Assembly (NCBI GenBank): GCA_023630585.1
Contig: CM042547.1
Location: forward strand, 1,796,450 to 1,860,449
Origin: Cranoglanis bouderius
Lineage: Eukaryota > Chordata > Actinopteri > Siluriformes > Cranoglanididae
Direction: 5' to 3'
Length of the DNA: 64,000 nt
Made by a program: the position numbers and the translations under genes
Shown here: piece after piece, positions 33,430-48,000 of the stretch
Layout: each line of letters begins with the position of its first letter
Position numbering within the stretch: the first letter of the stretch is position 1
Notes under the pieces: model-generated
Database searches by the model: none
What the model was told of the DNA's origin: nothing
What the model saw: the letters and a program-made list of their open reading frames with translations, nothing else

Positions 33430-35321
33430 CCAGAAGAGGGGGCTGGCGTTCTTCTAATGTCCCACCAGTCCTTGGTCACCTCAGGGTGACCTTAGGGAGG
33501 ACATTTTCTCCTCTGGCCTTCTGACTTTGAGGCTAATCTATGTGGTCGTAAACAGAGATTAGATCAGAGATTTACAGGCCCTTGGTCGGAGTTCTGGTGG
33601 ACCCCTGCTGACGAACTAATTGTGAAGTTTCCCCAGACGTTCAGTCATCAAAGGTTTCTTTTATTGCAGGGGTAAGTCCTGTGTGGGTTCCAAAGAGTCT
33701 TTTGCATTCCAAAGGGCATCTGGCCGCAGGAGGCCTCTCAGGGTTACTCTCGGTCACCTGAGTGACGAAATTTTCTATGTTCCATCTGGGTTAATTCAGA
33801 AATCAGTTTGGGCACCGTCATACGCTACACCTATATCAAGCAAGAATGGGCAAACATTTTGCTTTCAGAACTACAGCAACTGGTCTCTACAAGTCCCAAA
33901 CACTTTGTTTGTGTTGTTAAAAGAAGAGGTGATGCAACACAGTAATAAACATTCCCCTGTCCCAAAGTTTTCAAAATGTTGCTGGCATCAGATTCAAAAT
34001 GATCACACAGTATATTTTTCAAAAAACAATAAAAATTCAATCTCAAATTTGCAAATCATTGCATTCTGTTTTTATTTACATTTTACACAGAGTCCCAACT
34101 TTTTTGGAAACAGGGTTGTATTTAATAAACCAAAAATAATAACTTACTGTTTTTTGCATTTGTCATGACATGACTAAGGCAGCGAAGAATTGGAATTCTG
34201 AAGTGTTTACTACTGGCTTGTCCGGTACAGATGTGGGAGGTTATCCAGGATCATTTTGCAAAATGTAAGTGGTACTGATTGCATTAAGACAATAAATTGA
34301 TCACATATAACCATTCGCCAATTGAGATTTTTCTCTCATAATTTCATTCTCATGTTTTCTTTCTTATTTCCGGTGCTGGAAAGAAATCACTTTTAAAATT
34401 CCAGGACTTAGATATTGATCTCTGCATCCAGATTCCACCACAGGTTCCTCCAGTGCAATGATTCAAGATATAGTGCTCTAAGGTGGTTTTTCAGTTAGTG
34501 TCATCCCTATTTCTTTCCGAGTTTCAACTCTAATTGGTCTCCTCTTTAGCTCCTCTGTACTGTTACACACAGCATCTCCCTGAAATGTAACTTTCATAGT
34601 TGACTCATCCTCAATGGTAACTTATGCACAAACTGGACAGTGCTCAAAAACACAATATGACAAACAGTGCTATGATTTTGGTTTTGACCCTACTGCCTTC
34701 ACATTGTGGTGCTTGAATGCAAAAGAACAGTAAGGCTCGACTGACTGAAGTCCCTTTGCAATTACGTTAGTCCATTGCAGGCCTTTGAATCTCCTTTTAT
34801 GCTATTTACTTTGTATTTTTTGCAAGTCATTTTTTAGTGATTAAAAAAGAAACAGGGTTGCTTTGGCAAAGGACAGGTGAAAAAGTGCTGAGGATCATCC
34901 ATATTTTCCATTTCATTACTGCTATATGATGAAGCTGTAGACTTGGTGCATTGTTCTTTTTCGTGTAATACAGCACAGTCCCCCTTTGGAAAGCCTCCTC
35001 CTGGAATAATATCAGGGAACTCATGCTGCTCTTGGGCCGTGTGGGGATCCCAAAGGAACGCCTTTTGTATCCAAATTAATGTCCGATCTGTGCCGGCTGT
35101 TGCAGGTGAAACATCACCCACAGCCCGACAGTCTCATGGAGATACTGGCAGGTAGCCCTGTGTAACGTCTGAACATATCAAACTGATTTCTGAATCAGCC
35201 TGGATTTAGCAAAGAAGTTTCTCTGTTTCCTTGAGCTGTGAATCCTTATCAGTGACCCCCCTCTGGTCTTCACCAGATGCCATCGGAATGCTACAGGGGA
35301 CACGACCCCCCTCTTCAGACA

Positions 35322-35387
<66 letters not shown>

Positions 35388-36036
35388 GCTTACCTGCACG
35401 CGCGCGCACACACACGTGCACACACACAAAGCTGACCTACATGTGCACGCGTGCGCGCACACCCATGCACACACACAATGGAAGAATCTCTCTTGAATGT
35501 GACATGTAATTATATGTAATTATTCGATGTCCAAATAGTGTGATGTTATCTTATTTGCATATATTGTGTGTTTAGGTAACCTAACCATAATGATTTTGGA
35601 TAGTTTAATTTAGGATATTATTTTAAATGTCTGTAACCATGTTTTTCCTGTAATATTCTTTATAAGTCCATCGAATTTGGTATGTAGTTAATTGTCTCAA
35701 GATACCCTGATCGATTATGCATATCACATTACAATGTGATACATTATTTCATGCTTTTCCTTAATTTCACACGTAATACGGTTTAAACCGGCTCTTCCCT
35801 GGACATGCAAATTCAGGTCTGAGACCAGACAAAGAGAGTTCATCCCGATAACATATCCAACTTCCTGACTGGCCAATAGCCCAAAGAGGCGTGTGCTTTG
35901 GTGTTGTCTTTAAAACAACACCACGCTTTGAAACCACACTTCACAACCTTTTCTTACTTCAACTTCACTTCTACACTCTATCTGGTTTCTCTCCCCCGGG
36001 GCCCCGGGAAGAGGAAGCCAGAATCTCTCAATCTCT

Positions 36037-36071
<35 letters not shown>

Positions 36072-39000
36072 GGACAAAGGATGCAACTGCCTCACGGCCC
36101 ACGCCTTTTCAAACAACGAACCAGCGAACTCCTACTGGACCGCACGAACTTTCAAACCGACGACACCCACGCCATGCAAGTATAGTTAATGGATCTATAC
36201 ATGCGTTAAGATTGTACCCCTGTTTACAGGAGATTTAAGTTCGTTGCTGGTTTTGAAAAAGGCTAATTAATTGTTGTTTTTGGTCTGCTACCCTTTTTAT
36301 CTCATTACTTTCTCTCTATACCTTTTCTTTCCTTGTATATAGATGTACATATGTATGGTTTGTTTAGAGTTAGTTGTGTGTATCCATAGTTACATGTAGT
36401 TATTAAAGTCTATTATCGCCACGCTTGATTGTCTCTGTTTTGGTCACGTGATGAGTCAAATCTACACTGCAAAGACCTTGCTATCCGCTCTGGAAAACGG
36501 GAATTCCTTCGTGGCCAGAAGGATAAACTCCCTCTTTAGAGTTCATAATTCTAAACTAGACTACAGCTAATCCTAAAAGCTGATCTAACCACATACATAG
36601 TCATAATTAATTATAATCCATTGTAGTTAATTATCTATATGAATATGTGCACATACATGAATTCCCTTTCATGGCTGATGTATATTTATAACTGGTCACA
36701 ACACACGTTGATTAGATATATAGATATATTTCACGCCATTCGAGCTAATTCCTTATATAAATTGGAGAATACATATAAACGTGTTAAACATATTTTAATT
36801 TGTTACATGAATTGTAACTGGTGGAGAATATCTTTAAACGTTGCAGATTCATCCGATTTACTACATATTCTGGTAGATAATGCGGGCACGCTTTAAAACT
36901 CGTCTCCTTTAAAAAGGTGCTTTGAATCCAAGCGTGCGCTTCTGTTTCGTTTCATTCATTTCATGCTTAAAACTGATTCATTATATTATTTTGGTGGAAA
37001 AGAATGCAAGCAATGATGATTCGTTACACCTGGCTCCAGCTACCAAGCCAAAAGCAGCTTTCAGTACATCCACTGGCCACTGGCAGTACCTTTCGGGCTC
37101 CACAGAGCTCCCGCAACTTTTCAACGGCTGATAGACAACATCGTATGCCCACACCAACATTTTGCAGCAGCATAATTGGACGATATCATAATCCACTCCA
37201 CCACATGGTCAGGCCACCTGCACCAATTCAGGGAGGTCCTGGGGAGCAATGGAAGGCTGGGCTGATGGCCAACTGTCAAATACTGACCAGTTAATGACAG
37301 CATCCAAACATCCCAGTTCACCACAACAATGGAATGGAACATTTCAGAGAAAATCACTCTTAAAATGCTTGAGTATGAACTGACAGCATTATTTCAGTCT
37401 ATGCCCGTGATCACTCCAGATTTGCTCCTTTACCTATGAAAAAAGTATTCACAAAAGGCTTGACTAAACAAATATGTTTTCAGCCTACAGTATACTTATA
37501 CACTGTGTATGAGTCCCGAACACTAATTGGAAGGCTGTTCCATAACTGTGGGTCATTGTTAGAGAAAACTCTGCCTCCTGCTGTAGCCTTCACTAATCGA
37601 GGTACCAACAAGTAGGCTAAACATTTTGATCGAAGTAGGTGTACGAGATCATAAAAGACCAAAAGTGAGCTCAGGTACTGTGGTGCAACACCATTTGGTA
37701 CTTTAGTGCTCAATAGTAGTATTTTATAATCAACGAGAAATTTGATTTGGAGCCAATGCAAGGTGGATAAGATAGGAGTGATGTGATAATATCTTCTGGT
37801 TCTAGTAAGAACTCTGGCTGCTGCATTCTAAACTAACTGGAATTTGTTTATGCACCTACTAGAACATCCAGACAACAAGGCATTACAATAATCCAACCTA
37901 GAGATAAAAAAAGCATAACCTAGTCTTTCTGCATCGTGTAGTGACATTATACTTCTTATCTTAGCAATATTTCTGAGATGAAAGAAAGCTATCCTAGTAA
38001 TATTAGCTACATGAACTTCAAATGAAAGACTGGAGTCAATAATCACACCAAGGTCTTTTACTGCTGCACATGATGAAACAGAAAGGCCATCCAGAGTTGT
38101 CCTTTAATGTCCTTTACACATTCCTCAATTTTATTAAGCTGGTGTCTCTCACAACTGTCATGAAGTGTCATCAGCATAACAATGGAAGCTAATACCATGT
38201 TTACAAATAATTTTACCTAGAGGTAGCATATATAAAGACAAGAGAAGTGGGCCTAAAACAGAACCTTGCACTGAACCTTGCACCAAACCTCAGTATGTGT
38301 AGAGAAATCACCATTTACATCACCAAACTGATAACGATCAGTCAAATAAGACCTGGGCCAGGAGATGGCTGATCCCTTAATGCCAATAATGTTTTCTAGT
38401 CTACCAAGGAGAATAGTATGATCAATGGTATCCAAAGCTGCACTAAGGTTAAGCAACACAATCAAGGAGACACAAACCTGATCAGAGGCCAGTAGTAGGT
38501 AATTTACCATTTTAACCAGCGCTGTCTATGTGCTATGATGAGGCCAAATCCTGACTGATACATATCATGAATGTTATTCCTATGTAAGTATGAGCATAAC
38601 TGCTGTGCTACAAACTTTTCTAGGATCTTGGAGATAAAGAGGAGGTTTGATATTGGCCTATAGCTGGACAATTGACAGGGGTTAATGTCAGGCTTTTAAT
38701 CAGGGGTTTGATAACTGCTAGTTTGAAAGATTTGGGTACATAGCCAGTGCTAAGGGAAGAATTTATTATTTTTAGAAGAGGATCTAGTATACAACTTATG
38801 ATTTTGATGAGGAAATTAGTGAAATTAGTTTGATCTCTCGAAGGGGAGTAAAACATTCTAACTGCCGATCTGATATGGTTATGTTATTATCTACAGGGTT
38901 AGTTATCAAATTGTCTGGTTTTAAATTTATAGTCTGAATTTATATAATATTTTCAATTTTGCCATATAGACAGTGTGCAGAAACTGTGGTGGTCTTATTC

Positions 39001-42000
39001 CTAGTTAATTTTGCTACCGTATAAAAGCTTTTCTATAGCTCAGGAAGCTCTCCTTCCATGCTGTCTGAAATACTACTAATTTACTTTGAATTCTCATTTC
39101 TAATTTTCGATTGGTCTGTTTTAAGGCATGTGTGTTATACCAGGGTGCTCGTTTTATTTCTCTAATTATTTTTCTTTTAAGTGGAGCTAATTTATCTGGC
39201 GTGTAGCGGAACATTGACTTTCAATTGCCTGAAGTTCTGTGTGGTCAGACAGTGATCAAATCATGGTTGATAATTCTGGGAGATTTCTTTCCTTGTAGTA
39301 GCTCATGAACAGGCTGGCCCTCCCCAAAAACCTTCTAAGTTGGGGTTAAACTCAGCCCTCCTGTACACCACTCACAGGAGGCATACAAATTCAACTTTGT
39401 TCCTAGGCCCATGTTTCCCATGGCAATCAGGATGCCATGCCAACTGGCCAACTAGCGGGCATGGCTGGTGAGCCGGGACAACAAGAACCTCAGCCACTGC
39501 TTCTCTTTGGGCTTGAGGTCCAACAGGCTCTCAAATATATATTTTGCACTGCAGTAGGTGGCTTTCTATTGTTTTGTCTCATCTACTGTCATGTGTGTTA
39601 CTTCCTACAACCACCACTTGCCCATACTAACCCTTAAATTAAAAGTACTAACCCCATTTCCATAAAAGTTGGGATTTTATCTAAAATGCAATAAAAACAA
39701 AAATGTGTGATTTGTCAAGTCTCTTGAGACTTAAATTAACTGACAAAAGTACAAAAAAAAAAGATATTCAATGTTTTCACTGACCAACTTGTATTTTGTA
39801 AATATAAACAAATTTAGAATTTGATGCCTTCAACACTCAGAAAAGTTGGGACAGAGGAAAAGTTTATAGAATATTCAAGTATCACCATTTTGGAGGATCA
39901 GGTTAATTGGTAACAGGGGAGGGTATCAGGATTGGGCATAAAAGGAGCATCCACCAAAAGCTCAGTCTTTGCAAGGATGGGTTGTGGCTCACCATGTTTA
40001 CAAAATACAGTTTTGTAATTGTAATTTGTATTTTGTAAAATATTTCTCTTTCAGCATTGATCTGGATGGCACTATGACAATTGATTGGAATGAATGGAGG
40101 GAGCATTTCCTCTTCAACCCAGCCACCGACCTGGAGGAGATCATACACTACTGGAAACACTCTACTGTAAGCACCTCACACACTTATCATGGGGTATGAG
40201 TATTAGATAATAAACTTTTTTTGACCCTTGGACCCAAGACATATAGTGCCCTCCACAAATATTGGCACCCTTGGTAAATATGAGCAAAGAAGGCTGTGGA
40301 AAAATTGTCTTTATTGTTTAACCTATTGATCTTTTGTTTAGAAAATTCACAAAAATTCTCTGCTCTCATGGATATCAAACAATTGCAAACAAAACACGGG
40401 TTTACCCAAAAAAAATCTTTGTTAAATATAGGTGTGCAACTATTATTGGCACCATTTTAGTCCCTTTGCCAAGATAACAGCTCTGAGTCTTCTGATGAGA
40501 ATCAGAAGCCTGATGAGGTTGCCTCCAGCCTGATGAGGTTGGAGAATACATGGCAAGGGATCTGAGACCATTCCTCTATACAGAATCTCTCCAGATCCTT
40601 CAAATATCGAGATCCACGCTGGTGGACTCTCCTCTTCGGTTCATCCCACAGGTTTTCTATGGGTTTCAAGTCAGGGGACTGGAATGGCCATGGCCATTTT
40701 TGTGTTGATTTTGATGTATGTTTTGGATCATTGTCCTGCTGGAAGATCCAACCATTTTAAGCTTTCTGGCAGAGGCAGTCAGGTTTTCATTCAATATCTA
40801 TTGATATTTGATAGAGTCCATGATGCCATGTATCCTAACAAAATGTCCAGATCCTCTGGCAGAAAAACAGCCACAAGACATTAAAGAGCCACCATGAGGT
40901 AGCTATTCATGAGGTACTTTTCCATATGGCTAACTCTCTGTGTGCACCAAAACCACCTCTGGTGTTTATTGCCAAAAACCTCTATTTTGGTTTCATCTGA
41001 CCATAGAACGCGATCCCATTTGAAGAATTTAATTGTATTGCCAGTCAGCTATGCCAAGCTTACTGTGTAAAATATTCAGAGAGACTGCTATAGACAGCCA
41101 CTAAGTAAATCTGTTAAAATATTTCAAGTTTTACAGCAGAATTAAACCATTAAATAAGACAATTGAGAACAAAATGGCACAGACAGTGAGATTAGGATGA
41201 ATGTTGCAGTGAAGTGAAAGTTAAGTGAAGAGAGTTGGCCTTGGGCTGTGCATAGTGTATGAGTTGACCTTGGAGATGGATGGGGTGAAAGGTCACAGTT
41301 CATAGGTGAATAATTAGGGCACAAGACTTACAGTATAACGCCATTCTATTTAACACAATAGCTTTAACAACAAACCAAACTACCATAAGTTACATATTGC
41401 ATTCATTTAAAAGTTTGAAAACATTTGGGTCTTATTAAATCAGACTGTGGCCACTCTGAGGCACTTTAGAAATACTGAAAGTACATTACTGAATATTTAG
41501 TGCTATGTTGCATGAACAACAGTCAATCAATTTAATTCATTTAAGAACTTAATAATAGCAAGTTGAGCACAAATAACATAGCTACATCTTGTATGTTTCC
41601 TTTATTGAGTTTGCAGATGCCTACAGTTGGCTAGTGTTGCTCTGATTGACAATTATTAATATCAGGTCTCCCACCCAGAGAGTGGGGCCTGTTTCTCTTG
41701 GACTCCTACCCACAAATGGGTGTGGCATGATTGGGAGTGGTTCAGGGTTCTTTATTTGTCACTGTAATGCCTCAGCACAAGCAGCATCATATAATTCACA
41801 CAATTATAACCAGAAGAAATAAAACAATGGGTCTCCTCAGCCAGAGAACCCACAAGAAACTCTGGACCAAAATGTCTCCACTCAGGGAGCCATAAAACAA
41901 GGAATCCACACCCAGACACCAAGGAGCCACTTAAATCCAGCGGGTGCATCTGCCTTATCTCAACCAACATGGCAAGCGTTAAAGGCCTCCCTGACCCAGG

Positions 42001-45000
42001 GCTGAACCCTCTTGACCACAGAAACTGCTCTCAAATGCAGTGATTTAGGCCTTTTGGGCCAGACCAAAAGTCTAAAGATTCATATCATTAAGGCCAATAA
42101 ATTCTGGAAGAAAGGAGAGACCTTTTCACCTTTTCAAGATTACACATTCCACAATTCCACAAGTCTACATGAGGACTCACATTCCACAATTGGTGCCTAC
42201 CAGGAGCAACGACTGTGGGAATTAATACATCTTTGAACCACTGAAATCACCTATGTCCTACCATGTGTTGTTCTATTTTCGTCATGTGTATCACCTTTAA
42301 GTTCCCACTAATTATCTCATTTAATCATGTATTAGTGTAGTAGCCCTAGGAGGATCATTGTGTTTTAAATATTAGTAATGTACTTTAAGTATAGTCAAAC
42401 TGTTATGACACTGGGGTTAGAAGGGAAGCAGGATGCACTCGCAGGGGAAAGTGGTCAGTTTATTAGGCACAGTGCAAATAAAAGGAACATTCAAAGGAAA
42501 GGGGACAGTCACACAAAAGTCCAAAATTAAACGAGACAAAGATCCCAAAACACGCTAGGGCAGTAATTCCAAACAGGTTAGTCACTTATCCGAACACTTA
42601 CAGGGCAAAAATCCAGGAAATCATGAAACAGTAATCCAAAGGCTTACAGGGCAAAAATCCAGTAAGTAACGAGACATGAATCCAAGAACCCGGGAACGCC
42701 GGGTAAACAAAAAACATAAGAAAAACCGCAAGGACCAGGGAACGCCTGGTAAACAAAAAACTGAGAAAGCTCTTTGCTTCGTCGCTATCTTTAATTTCAA
42801 AATCAATCTTTCTCATCTAACTTAACCAATTCCAATATAATACTCTGCGACCAAGCGGACACAGACAGGGATTTAAGTAGCAGAGTTCATTCAAACAGAA
42901 CAAGATTAAACGAGCGACACCTGGACACGATAATCATCTGTTAACAGGTGAACCAATGAGGAAACGGGGGCAGAGACATGACGCAACACAAAAACAAAGG
43001 AGCACATGGCAGAAGTAAACAGAACGAGAGTCTTTGTGAATGGAATGTCCATCGGAGAGTTTTTGAATGTATGCGGAAGCACGCCACTCGCCACTCTTTG
43101 TAGCGTAGCAAGGGCTGGAGAAGAGGAAACCTGACACAAACATGTCTTGTTTGGTATGTATGTGTTCATTGAGTGATTTCCTAAATCATAAGAGTAAGGA
43201 AATTTGTGTAGATTGTTCTGATATGTACATGCAAAGTTTCAGGACAAAGTTTAATAATCCACTCATCATTGAAGAGTGTGGAACCATTCATCCGCAGGGA
43301 CAATGGGCTGATTAGCATAATAGGTGGAGAATCTGGCTAACACCCCACCCAAAGACATTATTGATTGGAGAAAGCACTCTGGGCTGGACTAGCCCAGGAA
43401 GTGTTAAAATCCTAAGAACATAAGAGTTTGTTGGTCGTCACTTGCTTCACTCTCTCTCTCGTATCTCTTGCTTCTTGGCACGCTTCGAAGGACGGGGTCA
43501 GTGGAGGGTCTCCAGAGCCAATCAACGTCGGGGAGATCAGATCACATTTACCTCGGCCTGGCGACACAGCGAGAGCCGCCGCCTGTTTTCAAGCCTCCCG
43601 CCTTCATTCCACTCAGCATTCCGATTGGTCTTCCGAGACGCCTCTCACCGACCAGACCGCTGACGACACCACAACGTAACAAGGAAATCCCTTCAACACA
43701 GCTAAGACAAGCGCAATACCCCAGAATCTAGCTAATCTGGTGTCTATAATAAGTTGAGCCATTCTAAAGGAAGTGAAGATAACTTAATAAGTTGATGGTT
43801 CGTTCAGATCATGGTCTGTGAAATAGCATGCAACGCTAGAGACTCGGAACTTCATTCACTCTTCATTATCACCCGTTTATGTATGCGTGTGTGTGTGCGT
43901 GCGTGCATGTTTTATATATTAGATTAGTTTCTGTGTCATAGAGTAGTTCAATAAAGTCTCGACTATTCTTAAATATATGTGTTCTTATTGCTTACAAGTG
44001 TCTATTGCCTTGAATTGCGATTCTGCTACATGCTCTTACAATAATATTTCACTATGTTTAGGATATTATTGCCGGTGGCCACGGAGGTAATATCTAATGC
44101 ATAATTAATGAATACACTAGTTTCAACTTATCGCTGGATAAATAGTTGATCAGTAATACTAAACTAGTCAAATTTCCCTTTTCGAGCTGATCTGTTAATC
44201 TCTCCTACATATCTGGAGGAGAATAAAGATAGCTCAATTTAAACAACTAATTTTTACTTACGTAAAATGGTGGAGAAAATATCAAATTAACCCAAACAGC
44301 TAATTTCCACTACATATTTTAGTGGAGAGATGTGGGTAATTTTCACTACATCACATACATATTACATACATGCGATTAAATGTAGTGAAATGTTGTTACT
44401 TGTCCCACAGTGCAATAACAACAGACCAACAGCGACTAAGGATATACACACATGATAATGTAGTAAAAATAAAAATAATATAATACAGTAGGCGTATTAA
44501 AATAATATAGACTGTGGAATAAAAAATATATAACTATGATAGACTGTAGGTAATCTGATGTGAGAATGGAATATAATAGAATATGATGTGTGGAAGCAGA
44601 TGTACAGAGTTGTGAGGAGTAAATAGGGATTATATAATGTGCAAAATAATTTATTCCTCTTCCTCTATAGTGCAAATAGATTTGTGGGTTGTGTGTGAGG
44701 TAGGAGTATGCAGACTTTTTTTGTGGGTTGTGTGTGAGGTAGGAGTATGCAGACTTTTTTTGTGGGTTGTGTGTGAGGTAGGAGTATGCAGACTTTTTTT
44801 GTGGGTTGTGTGTGAGGTAGGAGTATGCAGACTTTGAGTAGTAGCTCAGTGGTTAAGATTTTGGACTACTGATCGGAAGGTCATGAGTTCAAATCCCAAC
44901 ACTACCAAGCTGCCACTGCTGGGCCCTTGAGGAAGGCCCTTAACCCTCAACTGCTCAGTTGTATGAATGAGATGAATGTAATTTGCTTTGGATAAGGGTG

Positions 45001-48000
45001 TCTGTACTGCCGTGAATGTAAATGTAATGTAAATGATTTGAACATGCAATCTCCTGGCAGTAGCAAAAACACGTGTCTGTTGTGTCACTCAGGAACCAAC
45101 ATTTTTTGCTTTTTTTAATATCCTCTCCCAGAATTCCCTACTACATACTTTAGCCAGTCGTTGATTTGCTGATCATGGTTTTGAGTTTCCATATATACTA
45201 GACTATATCCAATAGTTTGTGGACACCTAACCAATCATGCCTATATGTGCTTATATGCCTATATGTGCCTATATGTCTCATCTGAACATCCCAGATGGAC
45301 TGTAGCTGTGGGGATTTGTGTTCATTCAGCCACAAGAGCATTAGTGAGGTTAGGCACTGATGTTGGGTGAGGAGGCCTGGGGTGCAGTCAGCATTCCAGT
45401 TCATCCAAAAGGTGTTCAGTGGGGTTGAGGTCAGGGCTCTGTGCAGGACACTCGAGTTTTTCCACTCCAAACTTGGCAAACCATGTCTTCATGGAACTCG
45501 TTTGTGCACAGGGGCATTGTCATACTGGAACAGGTTTGGGCCTCTTAGTTCCAGTGAAGGGAAATCGTAATTCTACAGCATACCACATATAGGTGTGATG
45601 GTCAGGTGTCAACAAACCATTGTCCATAATGTGTATGTATACAAGTCTTTTCCAGGCAAAACGGGAGTGCTCATTTATCTCAAACTCAGTTTGGCTATCC
45701 TAATTAAGTTCTCAGGTGTTTGAGAATTAGCCAGTTTGGAATTATCATCATTAGTAAATCTGGCATGCTGGCAATGTGCGTCAGTTCATCTTGTGTTTGT
45801 TAAGTGACCCATGGAAAACGGAAACCAGGAAAAGGAAGAATTATTCAAGTGAATAAATTGCTCAATACATACAACACAACACTATACACATACTGTATTA
45901 TATACAGTATTAGCCTCTCTCTACCCCATCCATCAATGTACAGTATAGTAGTGTGTTAGTGTTACTGGTTTGTACACATTGTGCCCTAGGTGTTGGATAT
46001 AGGTGACAGTCCCACCATCCCAGATGAGTTCACAGAAGAGGAGAAAAAGACTGGTGTGTGTTGGAAGCAGCTGACTGCGGGTGCAATGGCAGGGGCAGTG
46101 TCGCGCACAGGAACAGCTCCCCTGGACCGAATGAAAGTGTTTTTGCAGGTACAGTCTATCGCAACAGCTTTTTCTTTCTTTATTTTATTTTCTCTGCTGC
46201 TTTTGGGCTTAGGTCACACCCTCTCAGTATATTTGATTAAATAGACAGCATCTGAGGTTGGTGGTAAAGAATATATGTGTAGCCACTATGTTTAATTTTA
46301 CAGGTTTATGCCTCCAAATCCAACAAAATTAGTCTGATCAGTGGGTTCAAGCAGATGATTAAAGAGGGTGGCATCAGATCTTTGTGGCGGGGCAATAGTG
46401 TCAACGTACTGAAGATTGCCCCAGAAACAACCATCAAGTTCATGGCATATGAGCAGGTGAGAGATGAATATTTATTTTTAGCTGTATAATAAACACAGGC
46501 CAGACTGTAGTGTGGACAGACTTGTTTGGGAGTGATGTAGCTACAGTGCCTCCAGAAAGTATTCACCCCTTGGTGATTATTTTTCTTTTTGCTGTGTTAC
46601 AACATCAAATTTAAGCATAGCAGAATGTTTTTTTCTACTTATTTTAAAGTGACTTTCTACAGAAATAATAAAATTAAATAAAGTATCTAGATGTACTCAG
46701 AATTATTTAAGAAGAAATCTCTCAAATGTCTTGGATGTGTCTCTGTGAGCTTTGCACATTTTAATTGTGGCATTTTCTTCCATTCCTCAAGGTAGATTTG
46801 CTCCAACTCTGTTTGACTCAGCAAACATTTTTTTTCCCAAGGCTTTACTTTGTAGTTTTTGCCCTGTTCATTGGCTCATTATCCTATTTCGACATAAATA
46901 TTCACCCTAGAGACAAATTTCTGGCTGACAGGAATGGGTTCTCCTCAGGAATTTGCATGTATTTGACTTGATGTCAACAAGATTTTTAGTTCCTCCTGCT
47001 GAAAAGCGACCCCAGAGCATGATGTTACCACCACCATTTTTGCTGTTCTTGTTACAGTGGTGTTCGGCTGCATTTGTAATCAAAATAATCTCTTCTGTCA
47101 ATTGTAACGCCTTGTTGATAAGAGAGATCAGACCAAAATGGTCAAATTGGTTCGAGCTGCCAGTAAGGATATAGTAACTCATAATGAGCAGAAAATTCAG
47201 CATGAAATTCCCAGGAGATCAGCAGTTTCTAAAATACTCAAACCAGCCCATCTGGAACCAACAACCAGGCCACAGTTTAAATAACAGAGATTACATTTTT
47301 CCCCATTCTGATGTTTGATGTGAACATTAACTGAATCTCATGACCTGTATCTGCATGATTCTTTGTATTGCACTGCTGCTACAGTGCCTATAGAAAATCA
47401 TCATACCCTGTCAAAATCCTTACCTTTTGTCACATTACACCCTGGAAATTAAAATAAATTAAATCTAACTTTTGCAGGTTGTTTTTACACATTATAACCC
47501 TCGACATCTAAGTGGAAATAACATTTTTTAAAAATATGAACAATTATTAAAATTTAATTAGTGAAATACCAGGTTTGGATAAGTGATCAGCTCCTTAGAG
47601 TAACCATTATAAACTTGCTCAGGTACAACCAGTCACTTCCCAGATCACACACCATGCTAATTGCCCCCCACCTGACATCAATTGCAGCGGTTTTGATTAC
47701 TTCATAAGAAAACCGGCTGTTCCATGATGATTCCATTACTCGTAGCGCATGGCAACGCAAAGAATACACCATGGTTGGAAAGGTGCTTTCAAAAGGGCTC
47801 CAGGACAAGCTAGGAGAAGGATACAAAAAGATTTCAAAGGCTTTAACTATCCCTCTAAGTACTGTTCAGAGCATTATTAAGAAGTGGAAAGTGTATGGCA
47901 CCACCAACACCTTGCCTAGATTGGGCCATCCCTCCAAACTGGATGACCGAGCCAGGAGGATAATGATCAGGGAAGCTACCAAGAGGCCAATGGCAACTTT

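Larger units (their letters stand above)
35100..37300 (+). pseudogene. Ty3/gypsy reverse transcriptase fragment split by a solo LTR
   Basis: Just left of the LTR the frame reads YWQVAL. Right of it (37029 onward) it reads LAPATKPKAAFSTSTGHWQY, then, after a frameshift, PFGLHRAPATFQRLIDN and LDDIIIHST, which holds the catalytic DD pair. A stop codon replaces the residue before LDD. It ends near 37290. Inactive. Confidence 0.8.

Noticed and set aside
31861..37028. A single foldback transposon with 1.9-kb terminal inverted repeats
   Set aside because: The outer ends share no target duplication, while each arm has its own 4-bp duplication, so they are two separate LTR insertions.
44637..44837. 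A repeat protein frame with 13-residue units
   Set aside because: It is the 39-bp minisatellite read in frame; there is no splice context or similarity.
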